From Flavihumibacter profundi (GTDB lineage Bacteria; Bacteroidota; Bacteroidia; Chitinophagales; Chitinophagaceae): a stretch of DNA of 64,000 bases. The notes under the pieces are model-generated. The model was not told the origin of the DNA. It saw nothing but the letters and a program-made list of their open reading frames with translations, and ran no database searches. The translations under genes were made by a program, and so were the position numbers. The stretch is from NCBI RefSeq assembly GCF_020076305.1, contig NZ_JAIQXE010000004.1:496001-560000 (forward strand), written 5' to 3'. Positions 18,492 through 31,105 of the stretch are shown here, in pieces; within the stretch, counting starts at the first letter, position 1; each line of letters begins with the position of its first letter.

Positions 18492-18818
18492 TTAACAATT
18501 GCAATCTGGCCCGCAGTCACCTGCTATCAAAGGCTTTGATGGTATACCCTTTTCAATTTCTTCGCCCGATGCAGGTCTTACATTATCTACTATTACCTCA
18601 AAATGAAAAACGCCCCTTAATAATTTATCACTGATCGAAAAGAATTTGGTTTCGCCGGCAGACAATCCAATCATGGCATTTTCCAATGCCGGGAATAAAT
18701 TTCCGCTACCATGAACATACTCGAATGGAGCAGCGTTGGTATTATCTTCCATAATTTCTCCTGCATCATTCCGCATTTTGTAACGCAGCGATACTATTGT
18801 ATTGTTGTCTATTTGCAT
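18492..18818 (-). CDS. Short SlyD-like FKBP peptidyl-prolyl isomerase lacking the IF domain
   Basis: A 108-residue protein. The start VSLRYKMRNDAGEIMEDN, followed by PFEYVHGSGNLFPALENAMIGLSAGETKFF, is the SlyD half of an FKBP fold. In SlyD an insert-in-flap chaperone domain of about 60 residues follows; here the chain passes directly from SAGETKFFSISDKLL to the last strand FHFEVIVDNVRPASGEE. The tail ends in a short cysteine cluster, CGPDCNC, which recalls the metal-binding tail of SlyD. Prolyl isomerase activity is likely weak or altered, and metal binding is plausible. It follows GH116 on the same strand with an 11-bp gap. Confidence 0.75.
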   Translation of the reverse strand: MQIDNNTIVSLRYKMRNDAGEIMEDNTNAAPFEYVHGSGNLFPALENAMIGLSAGETKFFSISDKLLRGVFHFEVIVDNVRPASGEEIEKGIPSKPLIAGDCGPDCNC

Positions 18819-18829
18819 GACTTACCTTG

Positions 18830-21463
18830 TTATACCTGGATATATGGTTTCTTTTTACCCGATATACTAATGGTTTGGATATCAATTTTCCCATAAGCCA
18901 CTTTAACAAATGGTTTTCCCATCTTAAGAGAAACGTTTCCAAAACCCTGCTCGGTCGCCAAAAAGGAAGTAAAATCGCCAACCTTTGAATCTATGTACAA
19001 TGTTTTTTCAACTGCATCATACTGAACACCTGTCAAGGCCTGCAGGTAACCATAGCTCGATAAAGCCCTTGCATACCAGTGGCCACATTCATACTCATTG
19101 AATGGATTCCTGATTTTACCATCATAGCGTTTGCGGCTTGCCCGCAAAATATCAAGGCCTTCTTTTACATAACCCATCAGCATCAGGTGGGAGGCAACCT
19201 GGTGTTCGATTCCTGTCCATACTTCATCACTATATACAAAAGGCAGGGAAAGTTTTCCCCCTTTCGGCCATGTGCAAAGCAGTAAACCACCTTCATCCCC
19301 TAAAGCAAAAGAAGGCCGTTGCGGATTTGCATGTTCACTCAAATTTTCCCTGAGGTTATATTTGTGCACCGATTTTAAGTGGCTTTTAATCTTTGTGCTA
19401 TTTACCGGATCTGGCAAGCCACACATACGGGCTATCCATGCACCCAGAATACCATCGGAAAGGCAGCCTTTTCCATACTGGTACTTAGGTCCTTCTTTTT
19501 CAAGCAATTTCTGTGCTTCCTTGGAATATTCCCCGCCGAAGGAAGTTGCAGTGGCCGGATTTTGAGCATTCAGGCCGGTGAACTGGATTTTCTGGAAAAA
19601 ATACTCTCCGTTATAGAGTTCGGTTTCCATAAATAATTTTCCTTTTTCCGACAGTTCCCTGTACCAGGAAATATCCCGGCCAAGAAAGTTTCCCATGGCG
19701 ATGATGGCTTCTAATGCACCAATGTAAAAACTGCAATGCATGCCATCGGGCCCCCAGAATTCGATGTCATAGGTATTGTGGTGTGGTTCTTCAATAATGC
19801 CTTTATGTTTGGGGTCCCAGGTACTGATACAGTAATCCATACTTTTTTGCACCATGGGAAATATTTTCTTCAGCCAATTACTGTCGCCACTGATCCGCCA
19901 TTCGCGATATACTTTCATAATCCCACCAAGCTGCCCGTCTGCAGCAGCGTGGAATTCATGGGTAGCAGGTTTGATTGGAAGCGCTGACCTGAAATTCTGG
20001 TGCCCCTTCTCGTCCTGGCTCTCACAGAATTCTGTATTCCTCAAACTTCTTTCCAGGGCCGGAAACAAATGCGGAATTGCCTGTGCGTAATTCCAAACAT
20101 GCGTGCATGATCCATGGCAACAGCCCCCATTATCACTGCATCCTTCAAAACTCCACAACCGGCCATCGTATTGCCGCAAAACAGTCGGGGATTTCAAAAT
20201 AGTCAGGTTGGCCGCAACTGCTTCCATTACTTCCGGCGGTAAATTTCCGGAGAAAAAGGCTTCCTTGAAAAGTGTTGATTTACGTTTCAAATCATCATAA
20301 TGGTTTCCCCAGAAATCGCATACTTCTTCAACAGATTTGAATTGACTGCTATACCAGGGCTTGTAGAAAGGTGCATTAAAATCCTTATCATATTTATCCA
20401 ACCCAATGTCTGAAGGAGAATTACAACAACCAGATTCAGGATTACAATTTTCTTTTCGCGTGCCCATATCACCAAAGGTGAGGTCTGACTCTGGTGTATA
20501 CCAGGCGAACATTACCCTTATTACTTTCTTCCCGCCGGGCATTAATCTAAACGGCACATACAAAGAAGCACCGGGTGCGTTATTCTCCACCGGGTCATTG
20601 CTTATGACGTCTGAGTTTTTTACGGCATTCCAGGCCATGGTCAGTGGATCCCACCAACCACCCCTGAACCAACAGTGATCCACAACCGATTCCATCTCAC
20701 TCGTAAACACGGCAAAATCAGTGCGGAATGGTTTTTCCTTTTCTCCTTTCTCGGTGAGGATAAAACCATTTTTAAGAGGACTAATATTATTGTTTCCATT
20801 ATCAATCTTCAGGAAATTTTTTGCATTAAATGAAAAGACTGCTTCACGGGTGGCAGCCCCTGTATTATGGAAACTATACTCCATGGCACCTACAGGCAAA
20901 CTCGAATTATCTTCTTCACCAGGAATAAAAGGGCTCCAACCTGTTACCTGCACCTTAAAAGGAATGTCGGCATCATGCAGATCGAGCTGGCCAAAAGGAA
21001 ACCTGGGAAGGAACGATGCATTCCTGAAACGCGGCAAGCCAGTAGTAGCACCAGTTGAACCATTTCCAGCATCTATAATCCCAAATTTTTTCCAGTCAGG
21101 AACAGGCCCTTCCAGCAGCTTGGCTCCATCTTTTATACCCTTTATGGAAATGGCTGCAAAAACAGATGGTTCATTAAAAATTTCTGGTTTGTTCCTGATG
21201 GACATATGTGAAATTGCCCCGGTTCCTTCCATGCAAAACATGCCAGCACCCATTCCCCCAATGGGAAATGCAACGCGGTTGAGATACGCACCAGTATACG
21301 TGGAATTAAATGACCTTTGCCCGGCTACTTCAATAGCATTATCATGCTGGTCCTTCTCAACTTTTTCATTAGCGACAAAATTAGTGGCAGGAAGAATGAC
21401 CGTACCAACACCTCCCATCCCTAAATTCTTAATGAAGGACCGGCGGCCAGATTTATTTCCCAT
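18830..21463 (-). CDS. GH116 family glycosidase (GBA2-like), Tat-exported
   Basis: An 877-residue enzyme from the ATG at 21463; the longer frame opens with GTG and adds nothing useful. The N-terminus has a Tat-type motif, GRRSFIKNLGMGG. An N-terminal GH116 domain follows (YLNRVAFPIGGMGAGMF, about residues 50-330). The catalytic (alpha/alpha)6 domain contains HGSCTHVWNYAQAIPHLFP, YDIEFWGPDGMHCSF and the C-terminal ECGHWYARALSSYGYLQ, all typical. Characterised members are beta-glucosidases, beta-xylosidases, N-acetylglucosaminidases or glucosylceramidases, so substrate is open. Its neighbours, a NagX-like protein and a GH20 remnant, make an amino-sugar or beta-glucoside context possible. Confidence 0.9.
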   Translation of the reverse strand: MGNKSGRRSFIKNLGMGGVGTVILPATNFVANEKVEKDQHDNAIEVAGQRSFNSTYTGAYLNRVAFPIGGMGAGMFCMEGTGAISHMSIRNKPEIFNEPSVFAAISIKGIKDGAKLLEGPVPDWKKFGIIDAGNGSTGATTGLPRFRNASFLPRFPFGQLDLHDADIPFKVQVTGWSPFIPGEEDNSSLPVGAMEYSFHNTGAATREAVFSFNAKNFLKIDNGNNNISPLKNGFILTEKGEKEKPFRTDFAVFTSEMESVVDHCWFRGGWWDPLTMAWNAVKNSDVISNDPVENNAPGASLYVPFRLMPGGKKVIRVMFAWYTPESDLTFGDMGTRKENCNPESGCCNSPSDIGLDKYDKDFNAPFYKPWYSSQFKSVEEVCDFWGNHYDDLKRKSTLFKEAFFSGNLPPEVMEAVAANLTILKSPTVLRQYDGRLWSFEGCSDNGGCCHGSCTHVWNYAQAIPHLFPALERSLRNTEFCESQDEKGHQNFRSALPIKPATHEFHAAADGQLGGIMKVYREWRISGDSNWLKKIFPMVQKSMDYCISTWDPKHKGIIEEPHHNTYDIEFWGPDGMHCSFYIGALEAIIAMGNFLGRDISWYRELSEKGKLFMETELYNGEYFFQKIQFTGLNAQNPATATSFGGEYSKEAQKLLEKEGPKYQYGKGCLSDGILGAWIARMCGLPDPVNSTKIKSHLKSVHKYNLRENLSEHANPQRPSFALGDEGGLLLCTWPKGGKLSLPFVYSDEVWTGIEHQVASHLMLMGYVKEGLDILRASRKRYDGKIRNPFNEYECGHWYARALSSYGYLQALTGVQYDAVEKTLYIDSKVGDFTSFLATEQGFGNVSLKMGKPFVKVAYGKIDIQTISISGKKKPYIQV

Positions 21464-21598
21464 ATGTAGTTTTTTTGAATGAATTAACACAGGAATTTTC
21501 CTTCCCGAATATAAATTGATTCAAAAAAAAATGCACTGTCAATATTCTACCAATATTTGCCAATTATGGCGAACTATTTCGAGCCTGGCTTTTGGAAA

Positions 21599-22729
21599 CT
21601 ACACTTTCAGGAATACTTTTTTCAGGTAAAGAATATAAAGGAATACCCATTTTACAGCAACTGCTGCAATGGCCAGCACAACCAGTGAGTATGGTTCCCC
21701 GGCGAGCTGCATTAACCATTGGAAGAACGCTTTGGCAGTGTATTCCCAATTGATAAAGTGACCCGACATGTAGATCAGGATTGAATTCATTCCAATAACC
21801 CGGAAGAAAAATGCCCATTTCTGGTACCCCAAAACATCAATGATATAATAAAATACAGCCAGCAATAAAAGGCTAATGCCACCCACATGCAAAACGAAAG
21901 AACTGGTCCAGAGATTCTTATTGATCGGGAAAGAGAAATTCCATAAGTAAGCCATTAAAAGGAAAATTATACCAACCCCGGCCATTTTCATCACTTTGGT
22001 TGTTCCTTTTGAAGGATCGTTCTTAATGTAAGTTCCCGTTATGATGCCAAGCAATCCGGTGCTGATGGCGGGTATTGTAGAGAACAATCCTTCAGGGTCA
22101 TGAATATCGAGGTAAAGTCTGCCAGGCATCAGTAAACGATCTACATAGGATGCAAAATTCCCTTCCATCGTCAGGTCGCCTGCAGGAAATCCAGGTGCTG
22201 AATTAAATTTCAGCATCAACCAATAAAAGACCAAAAATGCCCAGAACCATACTACCTGCCATTTTTTCCCGGCGTTGAGGTAAATTAAGTTAGCGAACAA
22301 ATAAGCTGTACCAATCCTTCCTAACACACTCCCGAACCTGATTTCAGATATGGGTTTTATTTCTAACCCGTTATTTACAATCAGTCCAAACAAAATGAGC
22401 AACAAAGCTCTTTTCAAGACACGGAAAGCAATTTCAGTTTTCGCTTTTCCTTTCTCCAATTCGCGACCTACAGAATATGGAGTGGCCACGCCGGCAATAA
22501 AAAGGAACAGTGGGAAAATAGCATCATAGAAATGAAAACCATTCCAGGCAGGATGGGTCAATTGCTCCGCAAAGCCCGTCCAGAAAGGCGATCCGGAAAT
22601 TTTTGCGGTGCTATGGACAATTTCTTCGGCTCCCATAATCCAGAACATATCGAAGCCCCTTAAGGCGTCAAGGGAATACAATCGTGGTGCAGTTGTTTTT
22701 GGGAATGGAGTAGTTATTGCGGCTGCCAT
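21599..22729 (-). CDS. NagX-like membrane protein (DUF5009, heparan-alpha-glucosaminide acetyltransferase family)
   Basis: A 376-residue integral membrane protein with about ten hydrophobic segments. The N-terminus carries the family hallmark LDALRGFDMFWIMG, followed by GFHFYDAIFPLFLFIAGVATPYS, which marks the YeiB/HGSNAT/NagX group. Members near N-acetylglucosamine genes are called NagX, and the human relative acetylates terminal glucosamine across the lysosomal membrane. The bacterial activity is not established. It precedes GH116 on the same strand after a 135-bp spacer and lies downstream of the GH20 pseudogene, which fits a former hexosamine locus. Confidence 0.82.
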   Translation of the reverse strand: MAAAITTPFPKTTAPRLYSLDALRGFDMFWIMGAEEIVHSTAKISGSPFWTGFAEQLTHPAWNGFHFYDAIFPLFLFIAGVATPYSVGRELEKGKAKTEIAFRVLKRALLLILFGLIVNNGLEIKPISEIRFGSVLGRIGTAYLFANLIYLNAGKKWQVVWFWAFLVFYWLMLKFNSAPGFPAGDLTMEGNFASYVDRLLMPGRLYLDIHDPEGLFSTIPAISTGLLGIITGTYIKNDPSKGTTKVMKMAGVGIIFLLMAYLWNFSFPINKNLWTSSFVLHVGGISLLLLAVFYYIIDVLGYQKWAFFFRVIGMNSILIYMSGHFINWEYTAKAFFQWLMQLAGEPYSLVVLAIAAVAVKWVFLYILYLKKVFLKV

Positions 22730-22916
22730 GGAACAAATTTGTTTAATAATGATCCATCAATAATACTTCTTAATTTTTTAATTCTGCTAATTGACGCAGG
22801 GACATTTCAGGAATTATCATCATCTTACCCACCATTATTCCATTTTTACAAGCAACAATTTGCAGGAGACTAAGGACTTTTGGAATGGTTAAAGGGGATT
22901 GGTATTTTGGATAAAA

Positions 22917-23965
22917 CTAATCCGAAAAAAAACTATCAAAGCTGTAATACATTTCTAAACCCTCCACTTCAGTAGGCGAGTCAACAACAAGTTTGCCTTT
23001 TGCATTTTTAGCCACTTTTACAATTGGCTCATACATGCTGGTGCGATACTTTTTTTGTACCTGGTCGTATATCAGAAAATGTTGCTTTACCCTAACAATA
23101 AAATCGTTCCAGTACTTTTTAGCATTGTGTGACCAAACTACTTAAGACACCATAAAGGCTGTTGGCCATTTCATATATTGCAAATGGCGTGTATTACAGG
23201 TTTTTTCGGTCCAGATATTTCATCTGTAACTACGTATAATAGCCTACGTTAGTTCGTGGTTCATCGGGACCAGGAGCCGAAAATTCACCAAAATCGCCGC
23301 CAACTTTATTAACATTCCGTGGCCCAACTTCGGTAAGCCTTGGTAAGCCCTTAATCTCAATTCTCCAGCCTTCATCATCTGAAAGATGCAGGTGTAAAAA
23401 GTTGAATTTACAGCGCACCAAATCATTTATAAAAGACTTCACCTCGTCAAAGGTAAAAAATGCCTGGCCACATCAAGCATCAATTCCCCCCATCCAAACC
23501 GCGGATAATCGGTTATATTAACATACGGGATAGTCCATTTTTGGGCTGGCCCTGCTTTCCTACGCTCAATTTCCTTAGGTAATAACTGCATTAAGGTTTG
23601 CATGTGATAAAATAAACCTGCCGGATCGATTGCCCTGATTATAACCCCGCTGGCGGAAACATCCAGCCGGTATCCTTCCATACCAATTACCTGGTCCCCG
23701 ACCCTATTAATTTGAAATTGTATGCTTCCTTTTGCAGGGAAGGTTACGACCTTTACCGGAATACCTGTTGGAGCTGCAATCACTTCCTTTAAAAATTCAG
23801 CTACACTTTCTGATCCTTTATTAATTGAAATAACCAGGTTAGCGGGCAATTAAAATGTTCATGAGTTTCTGAGGAGCGATACTGGTTAAGGGATAATTGC
23901 AATCGGCGGCTCCGGATTACAAAAAGCCAAAAAGGTAGCAAACAAACAAAAAACAAGATAGATAA
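22917..23965 (-). pseudogene. GH20 beta-hexosaminidase remnant with stops, frameshift and internal deletion
   Basis: Reading the minus strand from 23965: a signal-peptide-like stretch (LVFCLFATFLAF) with no ATG, then PEPPIAIIP and in-frame stops TAA, TGA and TAA before LPANLVISINKG. The N-terminal GH20b-like domain reads well to DYPRFGWGELMLDVARHF. There a frameshift near 23455-23460 moves the reading to DEVKSFINDLVRCKF, LHLSDDEGWRIEI and NVGYYT, followed by TAG. The catalytic centre is absent. After a short degenerate stretch the frame resumes with VVWSHNAKKYWNDFIVRVKQHF, the region after the barrel, and ends at YYSFDSFFSD-TAG (22917). So one GH20 gene lost its start, its frame and roughly 250-300 codons. 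Confidence 0.85.
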
Positions 23966-23976
23966 TTCTGTTCCTG

Positions 23977-26274
23977 TTAAATTGTATTTAATACCTGGTC
24001 CAATTGTTCAACCATATCCGCAGCATTCTTTTTATTGAAAACTAGAGGAGGTTTTATTTTCAGCACATTATATAATGGGCCGTCTGTACTGATCAGGAAT
24101 CCCCGGTCACGCATGGCCTCAACGATCATATCGATCTCCGGCACTGCAGGTTCAAGTGTATTCCGGTCGCGCACAAGTTCTGCCCCAATAAATAATCCAT
24201 GTCCTCTTACATCACCGATAATAGGATGTTTTTCCATAAGTTTCCGCAGTCCTTCCATCAGGAAATTACCTGTCTCCAGTGCATGGTGCTGGAGTTCTTC
24301 CTTTTGAATTATTTCCAATACTGTTTTACCGGTTACCATCGATACGGGGTTCCCGCCATAAGTATTAAAATATTCCATTCCATTATTAAACGCATCAGCG
24401 ATTTCATTAGTCACAACAACAGCAGCCAGCGGGTGCCCGTTACCGATAGGCTTTCCCAATACTACCATATCGGGTATGACATCCTGCAATTCAAAACCCC
24501 AGAACTTATCCCCGACCCTCCCGAAACCTACCTGCACTTCATCGGCTATATTAATACCGCCGGCCTTATTAACATGATCATATACACGCCTTAAATACCC
24601 TTCCGGAAGAGGAATTTGTCCTCCTACTCCTAGCAATGTTTCGCATATGAAAGCAGCCGGTTTTTTTCCGGATTCAGCCAGCATACTGATTATCCGTTCG
24701 ACATCATTGGCATATTTCTCACCGGCTTTTTTATCACCAGACCGATAAATACCCCGATAGGTATCCGGATTCATGGCTTTATGGATGTATGGTTTTTGCG
24801 GGAAGCCTCCTTTGCCATCAAATTTATATGGACTCATTTCTATAGCCGTTGTTGATGTACCATGGTATGCATGATCCAGTACAATTACATCTTGCTGCTT
24901 TGTAAAATGGCGGCTCATTCTTATGGCCAGGTCATTGGCTTCACTGCCGGAATTGGTGAAATAACAAACTGATAACTTTGAAGGCAGTGTGGCGGTAAGT
25001 TTTTTTGCATAGTCAACCAGGTGATCATTCAAGTATCGTGTATTGGTGTTCAGGGTAGCAACTTGTTTCTGCATGGCTTTCACCAGCACAGGGTGGCAAT
25101 GCCCGATATGGCTTACATTATTGACACAATCAATATAGGTATTGCCCAGGTCATCGTACAAATACTGCAGGGCCCCCTTAACGATCTTTAATTTTTTAGC
25201 ATAACTAATGCTAAGGTTCCGGCCTACATACTTTTTTCTTTCTTCGAGCAAATGGCTGTATGTCGCATCAAGGGGCTGCAATTCGAAGCCACAGGCCTCG
25301 CGGAAAACCCGCTTCGCCCTAACGGGATTGATTTCAATGAGTTGGTATAAGAGATTCCAGGCTGGCACTTCGGTAATAAAGTGGTGTTCATTTTCACTAT
25401 CATTCGAAGCATTAAAAGCCGATTTGCCCACGCTGATACAAAGCCGTCCGGCTACGAGATAGTACAACAGGTCGGTTTCTTCTGGAAGAACGGGGTTATG
25501 CTGGTGATATCCTTTTACCACGTGTACCGCTGCAGCTAAAGGGTCTTCCTTTGCCAACATTGCATAGGTAACCGCTACCGCCAGGTTATTTATCAGTTCA
25601 GAATATACCATATCACCAAAATCAATCAGTCCGGTCATACGGTCATCCTGCACCAGGACATTGTAGTCGTTAGCGTCATTATGGATATAGGCTTTACGCA
25701 ATTGGTGGCGAAGGGGCATCACTTCCATTTCAAACTGCAAAAGGAAATATTTTGCGATCCTCCTTTTTTCGTGTGATCGAATATAATCCAGGTGCTGCAA
25801 TGCATCCATAGCATTGCTGATATCCCATTCATAGTGGCGATGCATGGCTGGATGCCGGAATCCCTGCAGGCCCAGGTCCATTTGTCCTATTACCTTACCA
25901 ATACTATAAAGAAGCGCATCGGAGTGAATAGGCACATCAACAAGAAATTCACCATCCAGGAAATTAAGGACCCTGAAAAAAAACAATTCCCCATTCTGTT
26001 GAATAGTGGTAAGGGCCTTCCCTTCCTTGTTCAAAATGGGTTGCTGAAAAAATTCCTTAACAGGAGTATGCTGCAAATGTTGCATCATGGCCACCTGTGC
26101 TTCCAGGAAATAAAGGTCATGCTGCGGGGTTGCCACTTTACAAATAAATTTTTTTCCTGAAACATCCGTTAGCAGGATGTTCTGTTCGTCATAGCCATTC
26201 AGGCTCTTCAGTGTACCCTTCATGCCATAAGACGTTAAAAGGATCTCTGACACTGCTTGTTCGGTGATATACAT
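23977..26274 (-). CDS. Fused APH-like kinase and class III aminotransferase (phospho-lyase type)
   Basis: A 765-residue fusion. Residues 1-330 form an aminoglycoside phosphotransferase/choline kinase fold with the catalytic loop [13 protein letters not shown] and the metal loop [10 protein letters not shown]. Residues 345-765 form a PLP class III aminotransferase with [39 protein letters not shown] and the PLP lysine in [11 protein letters not shown] (about Lys 608). The kinase half resembles hydroxylysine kinase and the other half resembles ethanolamine-phosphate or phosphohydroxylysine phospho-lyases. An attractive role is phosphorylation of an amino alcohol followed by elimination of phosphate in one polypeptide. 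A simple transaminase role remains possible. It lies 1 bp after the GH2 gene. Confidence 0.85.
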   Translation of the reverse strand: MYITEQAVSEILLTSYGMKGTLKSLNGYDEQNILLTDVSGKKFICKVATPQHDLYFLEAQVAMMQHLQHTPVKEFFQQPILNKEGKALTTIQQNGELFFFRVLNFLDGEFLVDVPIHSDALLYSIGKVIGQMDLGLQGFRHPAMHRHYEWDISNAMDALQHLDYIRSHEKRRIAKYFLLQFEMEVMPLRHQLRKAYIHNDANDYNVLVQDDRMTGLIDFGDMVYSELINNLAVAVTYAMLAKEDPLAAAVHVVKGYHQHNPVLPEETDLLYYLVAGRLCISVGKSAFNASNDSENEHHFITEVPAWNLLYQLIEINPVRAKRVFREACGFELQPLDATYSHLLEERKKYVGRNLSISYAKKLKIVKGALQYLYDDLGNTYIDCVNNVSHIGHCHPVLVKAMQKQVATLNTNTRYLNDHLVDYAKKLTATLPSKLSVCYFTNSGSEANDLAIRMSRHFTKQQDVIVLDHAYHGTSTTAIEMSPYKFDGKGGFPQKPYIHKAMNPDTYRGIYRSGDKKAGEKYANDVERIISMLAESGKKPAAFICETLLGVGGQIPLPEGYLRRVYDHVNKAGGINIADEVQVGFGRVGDKFWGFELQDVIPDMVVLGKPIGNGHPLAAVVVTNEIADAFNNGMEYFNTYGGNPVSMVTGKTVLEIIQKEELQHHALETGNFLMEGLRKLMEKHPIIGDVRGHGLFIGAELVRDRNTLEPAVPEIDMIVEAMRDRGFLISTDGPLYNVLKIKPPLVFNKKNAADMVEQLDQVLNTI

Positions 26275-26275
26275 T

Positions 26276-29383
<3,108 letters not shown>

Positions 29384-29492
29384 CTAAGTTTAAAAGACAA
29401 TCAAGCGCGATTGGCAACCTGGCAAATATCGGCCTATCCTTTCAAAAACCGGATGAAAAAGACATACTTAATATTAACCAAAAAGCAAACTG

Positions 29493-31016
29493 TCACTGAA
29501 TGCTACTCTTTAAAATAGTGTATTGTAGTTGCCGGACAATAGTTCCTTTTTCGGTGGAAATACGTAAGGCAGTATAGCGGTTTTTAGGAAAAACGACATC
29601 AGTCATTACAGTTAGTCCATCGTCTGCAAACAACTCCACCGAAGCCTGGTCAAAAACCAGGCTTATGGATATTGAATTCCCAGTGGAAAGCCTGGGTGCA
29701 AAATGCTTTTTAGCAAAACCGGCTTCAAATGAAGTTACCCCCGATTTCGATCGGTCAATATAATATTTGTTGGATGTATGGTCAAAGCCAATCACCAGTT
29801 TTTCTCCCGTTTCATTGTCAAGTAAAATGCTGAAATTATTGGCTGCAGTTAGGTCAAGGTCAAGTTGGAATAACCCGTTTTCATTTTTTTGATGGGCCGC
29901 TACAAGATAGTTTACCGGTGAGGTAATATTGGCTTCAGTAATTGATTTCCCTTTGATCACTTTCATTTCTGTTACAGGGCTTGAAGCCAGGTATAGTTTA
30001 CCAGCTGCAGACTTTAGCGACAGGGTCCTTGGAATGGTCATCGCACTGCGCCATTGAAGGGTAGGCACTTGGGTCGCATACTGCCAGTTGCTCATCCAGC
30101 CCAGGAATATTTTCCTGTTACCTGAATTGAAAAAACTAACCCCGGCATAATTATCTGTGCCAAAATCAATCCAGCGTGTAGCCGTATCCGTTGGTGTAAA
30201 CTGAATACCGTCAAAATTGCCGAGGAAATATTGTGTGGCAGATCCGCCATTGGGTCCGCCGGGATTAATACTAACCAGCAGCACCCAGGTTTTCCTGCCC
30301 TGATAATCCATTTCCATTAAATCCGGACATTCCCAAACCCCGCTATGGGCACCCAATTGAAGGCCGAATTCACTTAACTTTTCCCATTGCTTCAGGTTTT
30401 TTGATCCAAAGAATGAAATACGGTCTTTAGTTGCTAGGGTCATTATCCATTTTTGTTGTGGTGCATACCAGGAAACCTTGGGGTCCCTGAAATCAGTAAT
30501 CCCTGGATTTGGCAGAACAGGGTTACCCGCATATTTTGTCCACGTCATCCCATCATCAAGACTAAAGGCTAGGCCCTGGTATTGAAAATCTTTTCTTTTC
30601 GCCTTTTCCAGGACAGGGTTATGGTAAGTGAAAATAGCCACCAGTGGCGTTTTCCCATCCTTACCAAAACCTGAAGTGTTTTTAGCATCAACTACTGCGC
30701 TGCCTGAAAAAATATAGCCGAGGGTATCGGGGTATAATGCAATGGGTAATTCTTTCCAATGGAAAAGGTCGGTACTGGTTGCATGGCCCCAATGCATGGG
30801 TCCCCATACTGTTGCCTCGGGATAGTACTGGAAGAAAATATGATAAACCCCCTTATAGAATATGAGTCCATTAGGGTCATTCATCCAATGTTCCCGTGGT
30901 GAAAAATGAAATTGCGGACGATACATTTCCTGTGCTGTACTGGATTTTTCCTGTGCAGATAAAACAGCAGCAAGTAACAGGGAAATGGTGACAAGCAATA
31001 ATTTTCTTTTTGTCAT
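29493..31016 (-). CDS. GH32 fructan beta-fructosidase / levanase, exported
   Basis: A 507-residue exported enzyme with a signal peptide ending at VLSAQ. The five-bladed propeller shows the catalytic triad of GH32: nucleophile Asp in WMNDPNG, transition-state Asp in DFRDPKV and acid/base Glu in WECPDL. A C-terminal beta-sandwich (about residues 350-507, with FADDGLTVMTDVVFP) follows. It removes fructose from levan, inulin or sucrose-type ends. It is on the same strand as GH2 but separated by 115 bp. There is no fructokinase or SusC/SusD pair nearby. Confidence 0.93.
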   Translation of the reverse strand: MTKRKLLLVTISLLLAAVLSAQEKSSTAQEMYRPQFHFSPREHWMNDPNGLIFYKGVYHIFFQYYPEATVWGPMHWGHATSTDLFHWKELPIALYPDTLGYIFSGSAVVDAKNTSGFGKDGKTPLVAIFTYHNPVLEKAKRKDFQYQGLAFSLDDGMTWTKYAGNPVLPNPGITDFRDPKVSWYAPQQKWIMTLATKDRISFFGSKNLKQWEKLSEFGLQLGAHSGVWECPDLMEMDYQGRKTWVLLVSINPGGPNGGSATQYFLGNFDGIQFTPTDTATRWIDFGTDNYAGVSFFNSGNRKIFLGWMSNWQYATQVPTLQWRSAMTIPRTLSLKSAAGKLYLASSPVTEMKVIKGKSITEANITSPVNYLVAAHQKNENGLFQLDLDLTAANNFSILLDNETGEKLVIGFDHTSNKYYIDRSKSGVTSFEAGFAKKHFAPRLSTGNSISISLVFDQASVELFADDGLTVMTDVVFPKNRYTALRISTEKGTIVRQLQYTILKSSIQ

Positions 31017-31105
31017 ACTGAGAATGATAGAATGTACAAGTTAACTATTCCTATCAATATTTTAAAAGTCGGTCAGCTGTTGAAAAACCAGGCAACCAGA
31101 ATACT

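Noticed and set aside
20721-21482. 253-codon plus-strand frame
   Set aside because: Antisense to the GH116 gene, whose motifs are clear; long only because of codon bias.
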